DNA of 64,000 nt from positions 5,146,001-5,210,000 of the forward strand of contig JAOVFP010000004.1 of the NCBI GenBank assembly GCA_025738555.1. The letters are read 5' to 3'. Both the position numbers and the translations under genes were made by a program. Source of the DNA: Cyathus striatus (lineage: Eukaryota > Basidiomycota > Agaricomycetes > Agaricales > Nidulariaceae). Shown here piece by piece: positions 12,130 through 24,009 of this stretch; the stretch's first letter is position 1, and every line of letters begins with the position of its first letter. The notes below the pieces were generated by a model, which worked only from the letters and a program-made list of their open reading frames with translations, had not been told where the DNA came from and made no database searches.

Positions 12130-12907
12130 GCTTGGTAAAGTTGGTGTATGGATGTAAGAATGGAATTACAGATGCGTAGAAGGGGAGATGAGTTGATTGT
12201 TGCTTGACTCTGAAAGGTTTATATACAAGTACACTGTGGCGCCACAAAATATTGCTGCCCCCTCGCGCTGTTGTACTATAAATAGGGTGTTAGTTGCATT
12301 CGCGCCACAGGAAATCTTATTATACAGTTTATAACAAGATGAACAACACATTGAATTTGTGGGCTGGAGTTTTCGTCCCTCAAGTTGTCAGAATATAACA
12401 GGAGCTACAAAACAAAACAAATATTGTAAAGATGCGCTGCATATCTGTCGTGGGCGTCACCTTCAGTTATGAGTCGAGCCATTTGTATAATGCAACTAAA
12501 CGTGAATGGATGTACAGTAATTCAGATTATTATGAGGAGATGTGGAACAATTATTTCGGTGATTTGTATGAGAGCTAGTACAATCTACATCTCTGAAATA
12601 TAATATATCACCTAAAACGTCCTCAATACCGAAACTCAAGGAATAATGATTACATGAGTATAACACATCATTGAAGGCTTGCGTAACCAATCGAAAATGC
12701 TGTAACACTCTCCATGGTTCTACACAAAAACACCACGCCACAATACATTGAACAGCTTAGAAAAGTGAGACAATACCACACTTAACGTCATCATTCAACA
12801 GGTGCAAATCTTAGCAGGAGTTGTATATAAACTTGAAAGAGATGTCAATATGTTTATTCTCATCTTCTCTACTTTTATCATCAGTCCAATTCAACCACTC
12901 ATCCGCC
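12130..12907. promoter_or_regulatory. Divergent promoter region with two TATA boxes
   Basis: The genes at 12129 (-) and 12908 (+) face away from each other. TATATAAA sits at 12219-12226 (minus) and 12824-12831 (plus), 90 and 77 nt from the respective ATGs. Nothing else is recognised between them; the frame at 12496-12741 (-) shows no family features. Confidence 0.5.
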
Positions 12908-13605
12908 ATGTCGCGTAATCCTACCCTTTTCCAACTTTACAATAATACCCCTCCCACCCCTCCTCCCACCCCCCCTGCCTCTCCTACTCATAGTACCGTG
13001 CCTGTCCCGCCCACGATGCCAAATGGTTAGCTCCTCCCTATCCTCATCCAACGTGTGATCTCACTCATAAGTATTTCAGACGCCAACTACACAACAAATG
13101 GTCCTCATACCCAATTAGATCAACCACATCCCTCCAACAGAAACAACGATACGGTGACCCCCACAACAACAAATGGTAAGCACTGTTAAGTTTTAAGTGC
13201 TTACTTCCTTACCTTGCCTTACTGATAAACGGTCTAGACACCGATAACACCGACACCCGTCCCAGTGTCTTAGCCCTCAACGGAACCGGCGGGTATCTTC
13301 TCAGAGAGAATGAAACACGTGGAACACTACTGCATGACAGGCAGCCCATCACCACTACCAACCCTACGGAACGCACACAAAGCAACATAGCGGGCTGGGA
13401 TATGGCTGTAATGATGAATCTCGGTCTACGAGATATAGCTCAGATGGTTGCTGTGCAAAAGGATATATATGCAGGGAAGAGAGATCATAATGGATATCTC
13501 ATAGGAGGAGGACCAGACGAAATTTTAGATAGTCTGAGGGAAACAACTAAAGAGGGAAATGAGGAAGAACCTGAGAAACTCCGTGGAAGGGATAACTCCA
13601 GGTAA
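12908..13605 (+). CDS. Unknown low-complexity protein, Pro/Thr/Asn-rich N-terminus, 193 aa
   Basis: Three exons (12908-13025, 13080-13175, 13238-13605) have matching phases (each junction splits a Gly/Asp codon) and sum to 582 nt. Residues 13-40 are a Pro/Thr tract (PPTPPPTPPASP). Residues 40-80 are Asn/Thr-rich with the repeated element T-T-N-G just before each intron. The C-terminal 80 residues are more ordered (AGWDMAVMMNLGLRDIAQMV) and end in a charged Glu/Arg tail. No signal peptide or membrane helix. I do not recognise the family. TATA box at 12824. Confidence 0.65.
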
Positions 13606-14021
13606 AGGAACGTTCAAATGGTCGCTTTTGCGACATCTTTACCAGAATGAATGTTAGTATTGTTACCCGAGTGGTTCTTTTTCTCTGTTTTCTCTAGTAC
13701 CTTAAATCATTTGTGCATCGGACTCATTGACTATATATTATTTTTGTCTGAACATTTTGATAAATTTACCCTTCCCATTGAAAACACGAATACGACCAAT
13801 CAAAGCGACTATATTCTGTCTCTCCCTTACCGAACACATTTGTAACCAGTGTCTACAATGTATATTACATGTATATTCTTCAGCTCATTTATCATTTGAT
13901 CTTCCAGATATATTCCGAAACCTTATATGTACCAGATAAGAAATGACGAAGTGAAAGTCGAGCCAGTACCTCGAAAAGTCTTCCGCGCGAATAACTACGT
14001 GCATTCAATTTCCTAACATAA
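13606..14021. other. Intergenic spacer between convergent genes
   Basis: AT-rich; the short open frames here (13651-13939) have no supporting features. Confidence 0.45.
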
Positions 14022-15188
14022 TTACTCAGGCTCCGTTTTTACAACCACATTCTGCCTTTTGACATCCAGTATTCGGCGCACCTCGTCGGCTAGAACTATC
14101 AGCGCAGATGAATTCGCTTCTATAACCTTCATTTGTTTGGTACTCGCATTGAGGGTTTCGGTCTTGTCCTGCTCTCCCATCGTCTCAGATCGTATCGCTA
14201 CTTGTCCAGTTTCAGCTCCCCTTGCTGCGTTGTTAGATCCTTGTGAAATTGAGCTAGTATCTGCAGATACTGGAGGCTCCTCTGTCCAAGTTTGCATTCC
14301 TTTATCTATCTTCCCGATGAGGACAGTTTGCATTCCCGCATCTTTCTTCTCATTGCGTCTTTCTCCCGTTGCCACAGATGACTTGTCTACTTGTCTAATT
14401 TCAACTTCCGCCGATGCTTGCGACAATAAGTGGCTCTTGGATGCCAGAATCTCTTCCGGTGGCGCTCTTTCATCTATCTTCTTCGAACAATCCGTTGCCA
14501 TCGTCCCGGAAGACAAATTGTCACCCGCCTAGTTTTGGCTTCCCCCGCCATCTTCGTCTGCAATTATGTTGGTGAACTGTCTTTGGTAGCCTTTCCTTCG
14601 ACTTTCGTCTCGGGAAGTCTTGCTGCCTTACGTGCGAGCATTGGTCTCGTCACTGGTCCCATAGCGTTCGCTTCTCCGGTACGGTCTATTCTATCAGCGA
14701 ATCCTCCCAGTGTGTCCGTACTCGATCTTGCAGCTTCTTTGCGTGCGATTAATTGTTTGGCGGTGTTATAAGAGGTTTAATCCTTGTTCCGTGCTGAACT
14801 CCTTGTGATCGAGTTCTGCGCCAGCCTTGGTTTCTTATCAACCCTCTTTCCATCCGACTTGTTTCGCTCTTCTTCGTCATTCTGCCCCTCTCTTCCCCTC
14901 TTTGCTCCTACGAACATCCCAGACATGTACATTGCTCTTGCTTTCTCCAAATACTCAACTCTACACTTCACTATACAACTCACAACTAATTGTGTTATCT
15001 CCTCCTGCGGTGACTCACGCTCAGGCGAAGCCTGAAAAGCTTTGTTGCGTTCATCTGCGCTTGGAACAGCGTTGGATGATATAATGTGTTTAATCGTGTT
15101 TTCATCTCTGTTTTGGGTCAGTAAATAGTAATGGAGCTACGAGAGCGAGCGAGACATACGTATTTTTGGTGTTGGGTGTTGGGAGCAT
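14022..15188 (-). CDS. Unknown charged low-complexity protein, about 325 aa (tentative splicing)
   Basis: Exon 1 (15160-15188) joins exon 2 (from 15107) through a GTATGT...CTGAC...CAG intron in good phase. Exon 2 encodes KCRVEYLEKARAMYM and a basic nuclear-signal-like KRVDKKPR. In the same frame a TAA stands at 14777-14779 yet coding-like sequence continues (RKEAARSSTDTLGG). A 63-nt intron with a weak GTTCAG donor (14737-14799) would skip the stop, and a second weak-donor intron (14529-14602) would join the last exon 14022-14528; phases then agree for 978 nt. The last exon has two GMQT repeats and an amphipathic end (SALIVLADEVRRIL). Alternatively the TAA is real and the gene is breaking. Function unknown. 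Confidence 0.5.
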
Positions 15189-15492
15189 TGATGTTTTGAC
15201 AAGCACGGTCGACAATGAGACTCACTGGCCGATGACCGAGGTAACACAACTTATGTAAAACGACCGTAAACCAACCGTAAACCGCTGAACATCACTTGAA
15301 CGTTTGAACGCCAAGTTAACTGCCCGTTGACGTGTCTTTACTATGTACTCTACCAACTCTCTATACCAACGTTTCTGCACCGTGGACCGTCACGTTCTGC
15401 ATTGGTTCGCTGTTCCAAGAGGCAAATTTATCTCCTTATATTAACGTTTACGTATGCTATTAAATACTAGTAACTACTTCCTACAATTCACT

Positions 15493-16514
15493 TCAGATTC
15501 CTTTAACCATGACATGCAGATTGTATCCAGGCAGCCCAGGAGGACCCGGAACATAGTCGAAGCCGGCATCCTTGTACCCCAGGTGCTTGTATATTGCAAT
15601 CTAGTGATATAAAATTATACCATCTACCATATAACCATAGGAGATTCAACTATAACGTACGTTATTCTCATTATCCGTTTCAAAGCATGTCGTAACACCT
15701 TGCGCAGCAGCCTTCAAACAATGATCATCTTTTCATTTTTCAGCTTTGCAAGATAATGTGTACGTACCTGGTCTTCGCCAACTTTCACAAGGAGCCTGCT
15801 TATACCCTTCCCCTGGTACTTAGGCGACACGGATAGAGAATACAATGACCAGTTCTCCATCTTGTAATTCTGTTGAGCATTCTTTCCTAGATATTTGTTG
15901 GTGACTCCACTAAGCGTCGGTAAGAGCTGCGAAAATTTTAATTGTCGTTAATGTTATTATATCGAATAACAGAATTATTTAGCACTTACAGCTGACATCC
16001 ACCACGTATGCAAACCGGCATCAACGCTCTGCAACGTGGTAAACAACTCTCCAGCTCCCTGCTGTTGCTGTTTTTCACTGCAAATTCGGGTTAGAAAAGG
16101 CATTTTTCAACCAAATGACTTCATATAAATACTCAGCGAGAATGTCGGACCCGGGAGGAAACCAGCACGCAGTCCCTACAACAGCATTTGCTTCGGGATC
16201 GAGAGCGACGTATAACTTCCCACCAACGATGGTGGCGCGAACAACCGTCGTCATTGTCATTTTCCGCAGTTCTTCTCGGCCGCCTACGAGGTTATTTGTT
16301 ATCACATCTAGATATCGGAAACGAAGGTGTGTGTGAGAGAGAGAGAGCTTAATTCGCGCTCGTAATGGTATGGCTCACCGCGAAATTGCTTCGTTTGCTC
16401 TCGGATCTAATGTGGAGTTAGCTGAAATCTGAACGTAGGTAGAGCGAGTAGAAGATTTCTACCGTTTAGATCTGTGATTTCGACGATGTTGTACGTTGCA
16501 GTGGGTGAACTCAT
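15493..16514 (-). CDS. GNAT-family N-acetyltransferase, 6 exons, 210 aa
   Basis: GNAT enzymes transfer acetyl from acetyl-CoA to an amine. Model (-): 16463-16514, 16133-16307, 15990-16077, 15768-15926, 15661-15711, 15493-15600. Phases agree for 633 nt. The acetyl-CoA motif A is clear in exon 4: YSLSVSPKYQGKGISRLLV, with the Q-x-x-G-x-G/A pyrophosphate loop as QGKGIS. Motif B follows as AIYKHLGYKDAGF in the last exon. The central part (VVGTACWFPPG) is the usual N-terminal strand pair. Introns 2-5 are ordinary; intron 1 is 155 nt and contains a possible extra exon whose phase does not fit. A TATA-like TATATAATG lies ~65 nt upstream (16573-16580). The substrate cannot be told. Complete and probably functional. 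Confidence 0.85.
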
Positions 16515-17138
16515 GTCGGGATGACGGCGCTGGCGTTATGTGGGTGCCATTGAGACAGGTATGTGACGCACATTATATAGAATATGCGCATCATCTTGAC
16601 CCACATTTTTGACCCACCATCAGACATGCGCGACAGCAGAACTTGTGGTGGTAGTGGACTCTTCAGCGTTCTGTGGGTGACCATCATCGATGATCGATGA
16701 TGCCTACAGATTGTAACACACTCGGAAAGGGGACTCTAAATATTGCTGGAAGTATTGGATCATATCAGTCAACTCAGGTTCACACATTTCATGCGACTCG
16801 ATTTCTCTTGCAATGCGGGTGTTCGTCGCTGCCCGATTGTTCAATCTTGTTGACGATCTCCGTACTTATTGATATGCAACGATCCGATGGGTCAGGCGGA
16901 AGGGTTGCTTTTATACCCACGGAATCTCCTCGCATCGGATGGAGAATGTGGATTTGACCACTTCCTTGGCCGTCTGTGCTCTCAAGGAAGTACGGCGCGT
17001 CCTCCAAAGAGTGGCGAAACATTAGTAATACATATGTCTATTCCGATTTAATAAAATAATAGTAGTACAAAATTAGTTGGTACATACATTAGTATAATAA
17101 ATGACCACCGTCTGCTCTGACCTATCTCACTTCTGGTA
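16515..17138. other. Intergenic, nothing recognised
   Basis: Promoter of the acetyltransferase and spacer. The open frame 16789-17022 (-) has no recognised content. Confidence 0.45.
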
Positions 17139-17477
17139 CTGTACCATTTCGACCAATTGTTCGTTCATTTTGAGCATGACCGAAAATTTGGGTTCATTGT
17201 TCAGTTCAGGGACCAGTTCAGTGCGTGACATACTTAAGATTTGTTCATGCCAACAATGTTCATTGTCCTCACATCTTTAACAATGACAAACATGAAACAC
17301 TATTTTATGATATAATACATACATCTAATGTAAAAAAAAAATTCGTCAAAATTATGCCTTATTTAATTGCCCTGACCCTTTGTTCAATGCTCCCTGGGAC
17401 GCGTGACAAAGCCTGAATTTGTTCTGTTCGGAGACCCTGCGTGACGCGTGACCGAACAATCGGTCGAAATGGTACAG
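17139..17477. mobile_element. 339-bp MITE with 25-bp terminal inverted repeats and TA target duplication
   Basis: The left end reads CTGTACCATTTCGACC then A, ATTGTTCG. The right end on the minus strand reads the same with one change (A to G at position 17). The element is flanked by TA on both sides (17137-17138 and 17478-17479). TA duplication and the CTGTA start suggest a Tc1/mariner-mobilised non-autonomous element. No coding capacity inside. Confidence 0.75.
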
Positions 17478-17633
17478 TAGTTGTGTCAGAATGACTGATG
17501 CATAATTTGTTAGTAACACGGATCTTGGCCAACAGCTTCTTCAGCACAAGATACCCACCAGGCTCATCCCCCCTCAACACATGCAACCCTTGCATCAAGT
17601 CAGACCCCCAAATCATATTACACACATACACAG
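17478..17633 (-). other. Coding-like remnant at the transposon insertion site
   Basis: On the minus strand 17520-17625 translates to a compact stretch (SDLMQGLHVLRGDEPGGYL, then LVLKKLLAKIRV) that looks like real protein rather than chance. It ends at the 8-bp target duplication of the large element. If the element is removed the frame runs about 18 more codons into the right flank before a stop. I do not recognise the protein. Confidence 0.35.
17626..17633. other. 8-bp target-site duplication, left copy
   Basis: ATACACAG lies immediately left of the terminal repeat and is repeated exactly at 32268-32275. The sequence fits the hAT preference nTnnnnAn; MULEs also make 8-11 bp duplications. 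Confidence 0.85.
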
Positions 17634-17770
17634 TAGTGTTGCCGCTGAGCTGGCAATTGAGCGAGCTGAGCGGACTTTTTCGCTCATCGCTCCTGTCAGC
17701 TCAGCTCAAACTGATGAGCGGTAGCTGACAACTCTGAACCAGCTTAAGCGACCGCTCAGGTACGTGAAAA
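17634..17770. repeat. Left terminal inverted repeat and subterminal motif array
   Basis: After TAGTGTTGCCGC come GCTGAGC, GAGCGAGC, GCTGAGCGG, CAGCTCAGCTC, GATGAGCGG and GACCGCTCAG. The GAGCGG/GCTGAGC words recur in both orientations and match those at the right end, though the order differs. Confidence 0.7.
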
Positions 17771-18182
17771 CAGGGCAGAAAAGTGAGTTTAAGGTGATTC
17801 CAAGTGTTTCTGCAAAAATGTCGAGTTCCCTCAAATTCTTCATTGTGTTTGCTGCAACTATAATTCTGTGTGATTCATGATTTTATAGCAAGTTAAAAGC
17901 AATCCAATATGCAAGTATTTACAGCAGGACTAAGGCCAGAGATTGAATTCTGATTCCGTGCTCCCTTAAATCAGGGTCGATAAGGTTGACATGACATTGA
18001 CAGTACTAAGCACTTGCATTAATTTGCGGTGATATGTCCCCTGTTACTATTCTAAACAAACATTGTGACGCGTCGTGTCAACCAAGTGAAATTTGCATTA
18101 ACAATGATACGTGCTTGATATCTCTGTGGCATACTACATAGACAACTTCTGCTCATGCGATCTACTATTTATTAAGTGTAAG

Positions 18183-19065
18183 TCAACTATTTGAGCAACC
18201 TAAGATATGTTTCTTAAGGCAATCGGCTAGGAAGTACTTGCCGCATGAAGTGCATAACTCAAGGAATCCATCAGTATCAACATCTTCACCTTCATTGAGG
18301 CGTGCCACAGGCTGTTCATTTCTAGATACCCTGTTGGTGTCGCTTGTGGAAGGCTTAAGATCTTTACTGGTTCCCTTTTTAACTCGTTTGACAATGCGTG
18401 TAGCGCACCTGGGGAGTGAGTTTTGGGAGGTGTTGGCACTGGAATGGGTAATAAAGCACGACAGGCTATAGAACAAAATTAAGTTCACTGCATCATCATC
18501 GTCTTTGCTTTAATTACTCACTACGCTTACGCTTCCCAAGAATATTCGAAGTAGCAACTGGGTTCAATATGGCCTGCTGCTGAATGGCAATGCTGGCTAA
18601 GTGCTCTCCACAGTAGCCTTCCATGCGCACTGGTGAAACACTGCTATCATCACTGGCAAGTAGAAAGTTGGCGTAGATATGGCCCATATCTGGACAGCCA
18701 ATTCCTGTCAATTTGAAATGTAAGTAAATATTTGTTATAATGGCAGCGTTAATGTTGATACTTACTTTTTGTCAGTAGGTTAAGGTATGCAGACCCAAGT
18801 GTTGCTGTCTCGCATTTCTGAGAAATATTCACTGTAATCATGTAAGTTAGTATGCGTTATTATTAAACATTCATTTCTTACTATAATAGCTGCAGTTTGG
18901 TGGGTAATTGTAACAGAACACGTGAACGACCCCATTCCTAGCATGCACAATGCGTGCTCTCCGTGTCTCACCATCTGGGGCACCAATGGAACAAAAACAA
19001 GGCCAATATAGGCCTCGCAAATCCAGCCATGCTAGTAATCCCGCTGGCTGTACACGTTCTCCATT
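18183..19065 (-). CDS. Transposon-borne C-x2-C-x11-H-x3-C protein, left copy
   Basis: At least three exon blocks on the minus strand are homologous to the + gene at 29760-30610. Block 1 (~19065-18880) encodes a Cys-rich domain with LAWLDLRGLYWPCFC, APDG, ARIV and FCYNY. Block 2 (18514-18711) has GYCGEHL and ends in basic GKRKRSE. Block 3 (from ~18440) has basic VKRVKK and ends LCTSCGKYF...KKHILGC, a C-x2-C-x11-H-x3-C zinc-binding-like end. Between blocks lie GT..AG-like gaps; I cannot fix every splice site or the true start. It runs away from the transposase gene toward the left terminus. A DNA-binding or accessory role in transposition is inference from position and composition; I recognise no named family. 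Confidence 0.55.
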
Positions 19066-19452
19066 TTGTTTTTCTGGACTTCAAAGAAAATTGAAGTTAG
19101 TATACTATTTTGCGATAAGCTGATGCAACATACTAATCCATCATTACAAGCTGCCCTGCAAGCAGACTCCAGCCAACAAGTTCGGAACTTATACGTTGCC
19201 TTTCAGAAAGATTGTCATAGAGAAGACTAGAGGTATTTGAAGCTTGGTTTAATGGATAGGCCATGCTATTTTCAAGAAAATTGGAGTTGTAAGTTGTTCT
19301 TATACTTTGAAATCTTACTTGTGCTCATGTTTTGAATTGTCAGGACATCCCTGGTCGCTATACACACAGGATTATCGGCACCCGATAGTTATGCCCTGGA
19401 AAATTTTATGCTTTGATACGCTAGCTAAATTGCTCATTCATATTTTGTCTTG

Positions 19453-19750
19453 GTGAGAGTGAAAATTATATACTGTGGCTCACTGAAACACCTAGCTGCT
19501 TCATTCTCTAGTAATATATAATGGTCTCCAATATTATTATATTGGCAGAGTGGTCTCGAACTGGATTTGTGGCTGCATTTATTCTAAGTCCTTCAATCAC
19601 AGTAGATATGAAAAGCCCAACATTGCGGTGAGAACGAAAATTATGTATTACAGCTTGCTGAAACACCTACGCACTTCATCTTTCTAGTAGAACATGATCA
19701 TCTCAAATATTATTATATTGGTAGAGCGGCCTCTGACTGGATTTGTGGCT
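19453..19750. repeat. Direct duplication, two ~123-bp units, period 175 bp
   Basis: Units 19453-19575 and 19628-19750 share GTGAGA.CGAAAATTAT-like starts, CTGAAACACCTA, AATATTATTATATTGG and end in CTGGATTTGTGGCT. They lie between the two cassette genes of the left half and have no counterpart that I see in the right half. Confidence 0.65.
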
Positions 19751-20065
19751 AGTGTTTCTTCAGGTACTCTGATTGTGGTGAACTTGAAATACAATTCATG
19801 CTATGTTATACCTGTTTGCTTGAGTATGGAATCAATTATGTGCCATCCACGAGAGAATAATTTCCTTTGTAAGGTGAGCTGAAACATAATTAGTCGAGAT
19901 TGTTTTATATGAAGTTACTGCATTGAAGGGGTGATTTGATTTATTGTGTTGTATATGGCTATGGATGCAAATTTTCGGGGCGGACTTGTACTCGGGAATA
20001 CATCGCAGATGAGGCCCCAGTGTATTTAAGACTGAAGTTGATGTTGTCATACGAATATATAACTT

Positions 20066-23040
20066 ATGTTTTCGACCCCTCAGAAGGAAGCAATAGCTAA
20101 GGCTAGTGCTTTACTTCACAATGCCGGAGTCATCCTGAATGATGTGTCTTTGCTTAACACCAATTCTCCGCCTCCTACAACTTCAAGTTCTTCTTATAAT
20201 ACTTCGCTCCTTGATGTTCCCACTCATCCCCTCATCAACATACCTTCAGCAAGTGCTGTTTTTAATGCAGAACCTTCTGTTATAACTGGGCCAATTCGCA
20301 TTCATCACAAACTTACAATTGAACGACTTATCGATTATCCACTGGGTGCTATCATTGAGTATCCTGTCACTGCTTCGACACCTGATGGCGCTATAGGACA
20401 TAGATTTGCTATTGATCCGCACAGGAAACATCACCCAAAGGCAAACATGCAAAATTCACTTGGCGACAAACATGGGGGTGTAACAAATGCCTACTGTGGA
20501 TCAATATTAAAGGACGAGCAACACAAAGATGTACTGTGTAAACAGCTAAAGACATTGTGTATGTATAACATCACTGCCTTTATTTAATCCTTACTAACGA
20601 GTTGTCACACCAGGTAGAGGGTTGAAAGTCTGCCAGTATTATTCTGCAGATGCGATCACATTAGCTAACAATAACCAAAGCCCATCACCAGAAGAAATTG
20701 TATTCTCCAGGACACTCTCTTTCTATTGCGCTGTTCATGAGATTGGCTGTTCCTTTAATTCTGCTGACCTTTCTGATTATTCTGGTGAACCAGAGAGTGA
20801 TGATGAGACCAGTGGAAACATATGCCACTCTGTCCTGGAAACAGGTTCCAACACAATTTGTTCAGGACGTATGATACTTTTGTACAACAATTTCAATGAA
20901 CCACAACTCTGGTGAGCTATTTTTCTTTTCCATTTTTCAGACACTTAAATGTAAGTAAACTAGATGTCAGTTCTGGAAATATGACGACAGAGCACATCTT
21001 GTTCTCAGAAACCTTCAAGATTTTGATATAAACTATCTCAGTGCTCTTATATCTGATGACAAGTTACTAATCAAACATCATGAGGAGAAGGCACTTCACA
21101 ATGGATATGGTCCATTAACAGGTTGTACATATCAAGCATCACCATCACAGCAACAAGACAAGTGCTGTATGTAATATTTTTATTAACATTATCTCCTAAT
21201 ATTTTGAATGCTAAAATTTGCATGTTTAGCTTTCTGGCATCGTGATTCGCAAGGAAGACTTCAATGAGGCTCTCTACGCTTACAGAGCAAATGCAAAGTC
21301 AAATATTCCATATACACACCCCATGATTTGCACTCATGCCCACAAGTTGTAATTATATCAAAAGGCATTCATTCACATTCCCCACCACTTCGTGTCAAAA
21401 CTCCACCTCCAATTATAGAAATATTTAACTCTATGCTTCTTGAGCTTGGCTGGAAACTTTCTGATGCAACTCCACGAAAAATTATGATAGATTCTGGATT
21501 TGTATCTGCACTTCGACGACATCTTGGGTGGAAATCTGCACTAGACCCCCCTTTGTCTCAACTTCATCCTTCACTTGGAAATCTGGATCATGTTCAATGA
21601 CTGATAGGAAAGCTGCGACACCAATATTTCCCAAATGGAACTGGATTTGATGGTATGACATATATCGTCAAGGATTTTATAATGCAGGCAGCATGACTGA
21701 CAACATGACTAGGTGCAGTATATCTCACTGAAATACACTCAAGTCTTCCAGAAGATGAACAATATGTACGATGTGCTGAATCACATTATATTGAAGGCAA
21801 CAAATTATTTTATCTTGTTATATGCATATCAAGGGCAATGGCCTTCGCACTAATTCATGCCTCATACATTTCCATTGACACCTCATTCAAGCGTGTGCAT
21901 GGAAAATGGCAAGAATTTGAAATGGAAACCTGGGATACAAATGGAATGAAATGTATGCTCGGTTTTTGTGCTACTAGTACATCCTACACTATCAAATTCT
22001 GAATTCTTCATCTGTGATGTAGCTATTGTTGGTGCACATGCTTTCACAACATCACAATCAGCAAGAGCTCACTTCATTCTTTTTAAACAGATATTCGACA
22101 TTGCAACTAAGATTACTGGGTTACCAGTTAGATTTCAACACATTCACGGGACAGGTTATTATGTTTGGATCGCTGATGTGCACAAGGGGCAAGCACTAGG
22201 TAAGTGGTTTAACAATTTATCGATACTTATATGAATTGATTTACATTTTAATTCTTGAAGGGGTAGGGTTATATTGCAAAATGCTATGTCAAGATCTTAA
22301 AATGAATTGCCCCGTGGAACCAACATGAATGATGAAGGATTTAACAGCATATGACCATCTCCATCAATTTTATAGGCTGTGTACTGTGCACTTTAAGTGG
22401 CATATTAATGATTTACAAAGCTACGAAACAACAGAAGTAATCAATGCAATGTATAGTCTTGCATCTACGACCATGCATGACATAACCCCCATATGTGATA
22501 TTATAAACAGTGGTGGAACTGAGAAAGCTAAAGGTAAGTTCTACATCCCACACCCTTCATGTAATATATACTCATACATATCAAAGTATGGCTTAATGAT
22601 AAATTAAAAGCCAAATTTGTAATTCCGGCTATAAACCAAAAGCGAAGTCTGATTCCTCTTCATGTTTGGCAGAGTTCACCTTCCTCAACAAACGGGAACA
22701 AGCAATCTCATCGGGATATTAATCGAGATGGCATAAACCTCACCATGCTTGGAGGCATCATGCACGGCATGCAGTATGACTTTCGCATCCATTCAAGTAT
22801 CGCACTACTATTAACCCAGGGCATAAATATGCGTGATCAGTTTTCTACAGAGTTTTACTGCTCTCAAAGATCTGTTACACGCCAATTGCATTCACAAAGT
22901 CGTGCAGCAAGTCAATCTCCAAAAAAGTCAAGGGTTAATAAGCATGGTGTAGACACATTGCATTTTGATAAAGGTTCAGCACCAATTCCTCAGCCTGTAT
23001 TTCGCACTTTGACATCAGGTGAGTTTCTACATGAATTATA
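20066..23040 (+). pseudogene. MULE-like DDE transposase, left copy, with three nonsense codons
   Basis: MULE transposases cut and paste DNA through a DDE catalytic core. Ordered segments: N-terminal IHHKLTIERLIDYPLGAIIEYP; a Cys-rich block after the intron near 20560-20612 (GRGLKVCQYY...FYCAVHEIGCSF); a C...C-x10-H-x-H segment (CPQVVIISKGIHSHSPP) resembling the WRKY/GCM1-type finger often found with MULEs; ISIDTSFKRVHGKWQEF with the first Asp; WIADVHKGQALG with the second Asp; LCTVHFKWHI (C-x2-H-x3-H, the usual MULE C/H motif); and a C-terminal NLTMLGGIMHGM region. In-frame TGA codons at 21265, 21598 and 22326 replace Arg codons of the other copy. TATTTAAGAC upstream (~20022) is shared with the right copy. 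At least eight exons; exact borders unsettled. Confidence 0.7.
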
Positions 23041-24009
23041 AGCATATATATACTCATAGTAATATAAATTGTTATTGTTACCATTTATCAGAAGTAGTAC
23101 ATTGTCATTCTGTTAGCAGAAAGAACCACCGTGTGGCACCATATTCACTATGTGACAAATCTGGATCAGCTAAAGAGTAGTCAACTTCATGGAACTGAGC
23201 GAAGGGAGATGTACGCTACACAATGATATCTGATATTTAAATTTGTCTCCAACATAGTTTAGTCACTATTTCAGCTTCAATGTGATCATGTAATACCAGT
23301 ATACTGCAAGTGTTTATGCTCATAGGGCCTTCACTATTTGCTATGTAGCAATGTGCAAATAGTAGTGTGCTTTTTTTGAAGTTAGTATATCCACATGTAA
23401 AGTTGAAACTGGATTATAATTTACAGGTAATTTGTGTTTAACCAGGGCTTGAATCCAGAACCAGTGTGCTCTCGCAACTTAAACACACTAACCTCTTGAG
23501 TTCGTCTACTGCTCCTTCTTCCATTGTAGATTTCTTCATTGCTCTTGCGACTTTAATTCATTACTCTCTTGAGTTCGTCTACTGTTCCTTCATCTAGTGT
23601 AAATTTGTCACTGATTTTTCTAGTGGCTTGAACTTACTACTCTCTCGAGTTCGTCTACTGCTCCTCTAAAATTGTCCTTTGCTGGTGTGAATTGTTCAGA
23701 CTGCTCTTGCGGCTTAAAATCACTAAGTACTCTCGAGTTTGTCTACTGCTCCTTCACCCAGTGGTATACTTACGTCCTACTGGTCTGAGTTCAAATTACT
23801 TCAATGACAATCTCTCTGTATTGCATAATGCCCTTCAGGCTGGCAAACGGGAGGCTAGGTATGACGGTACCATGATGAAGATTCTTATCAAATGTTGGGA
23901 GCTTACTTCTACTGCAAATTGGCTCGTGTTACGGTTGATAAACGCTCAAATAACTATGCAAACTGGTTTGTCTTGACACCAAAATAAATCATGAGAATAA
24001 AAATGACCC
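23041..24009. other. Central spacer of the composite transposon
   Basis: Between the 3' end of the left transposase and the nested repeat. Apart from the minisatellite I see no gene. The frame at 23692-23976 is unsupported. Confidence 0.45.
23493..23765. repeat. Degenerate minisatellite, four units of 67-87 bp
   Basis: The word CTCTYGAGTTYGTCTACTG plus CTCCT recurs near 23493, 23576, 23643 and 23730, each followed by a variable stretch containing TTCWTC, GTGTRAATT or GCTCTTGC. Unit lengths vary, so this is an old, decayed tandem array. Confidence 0.65.

Noticed and set aside
23493..23765. CRISPR-like array
   Set aside because: Unit length and spacing vary (67-87 bp), repeats are degenerate, and the DNA is fungal; it is a decayed minisatellite.
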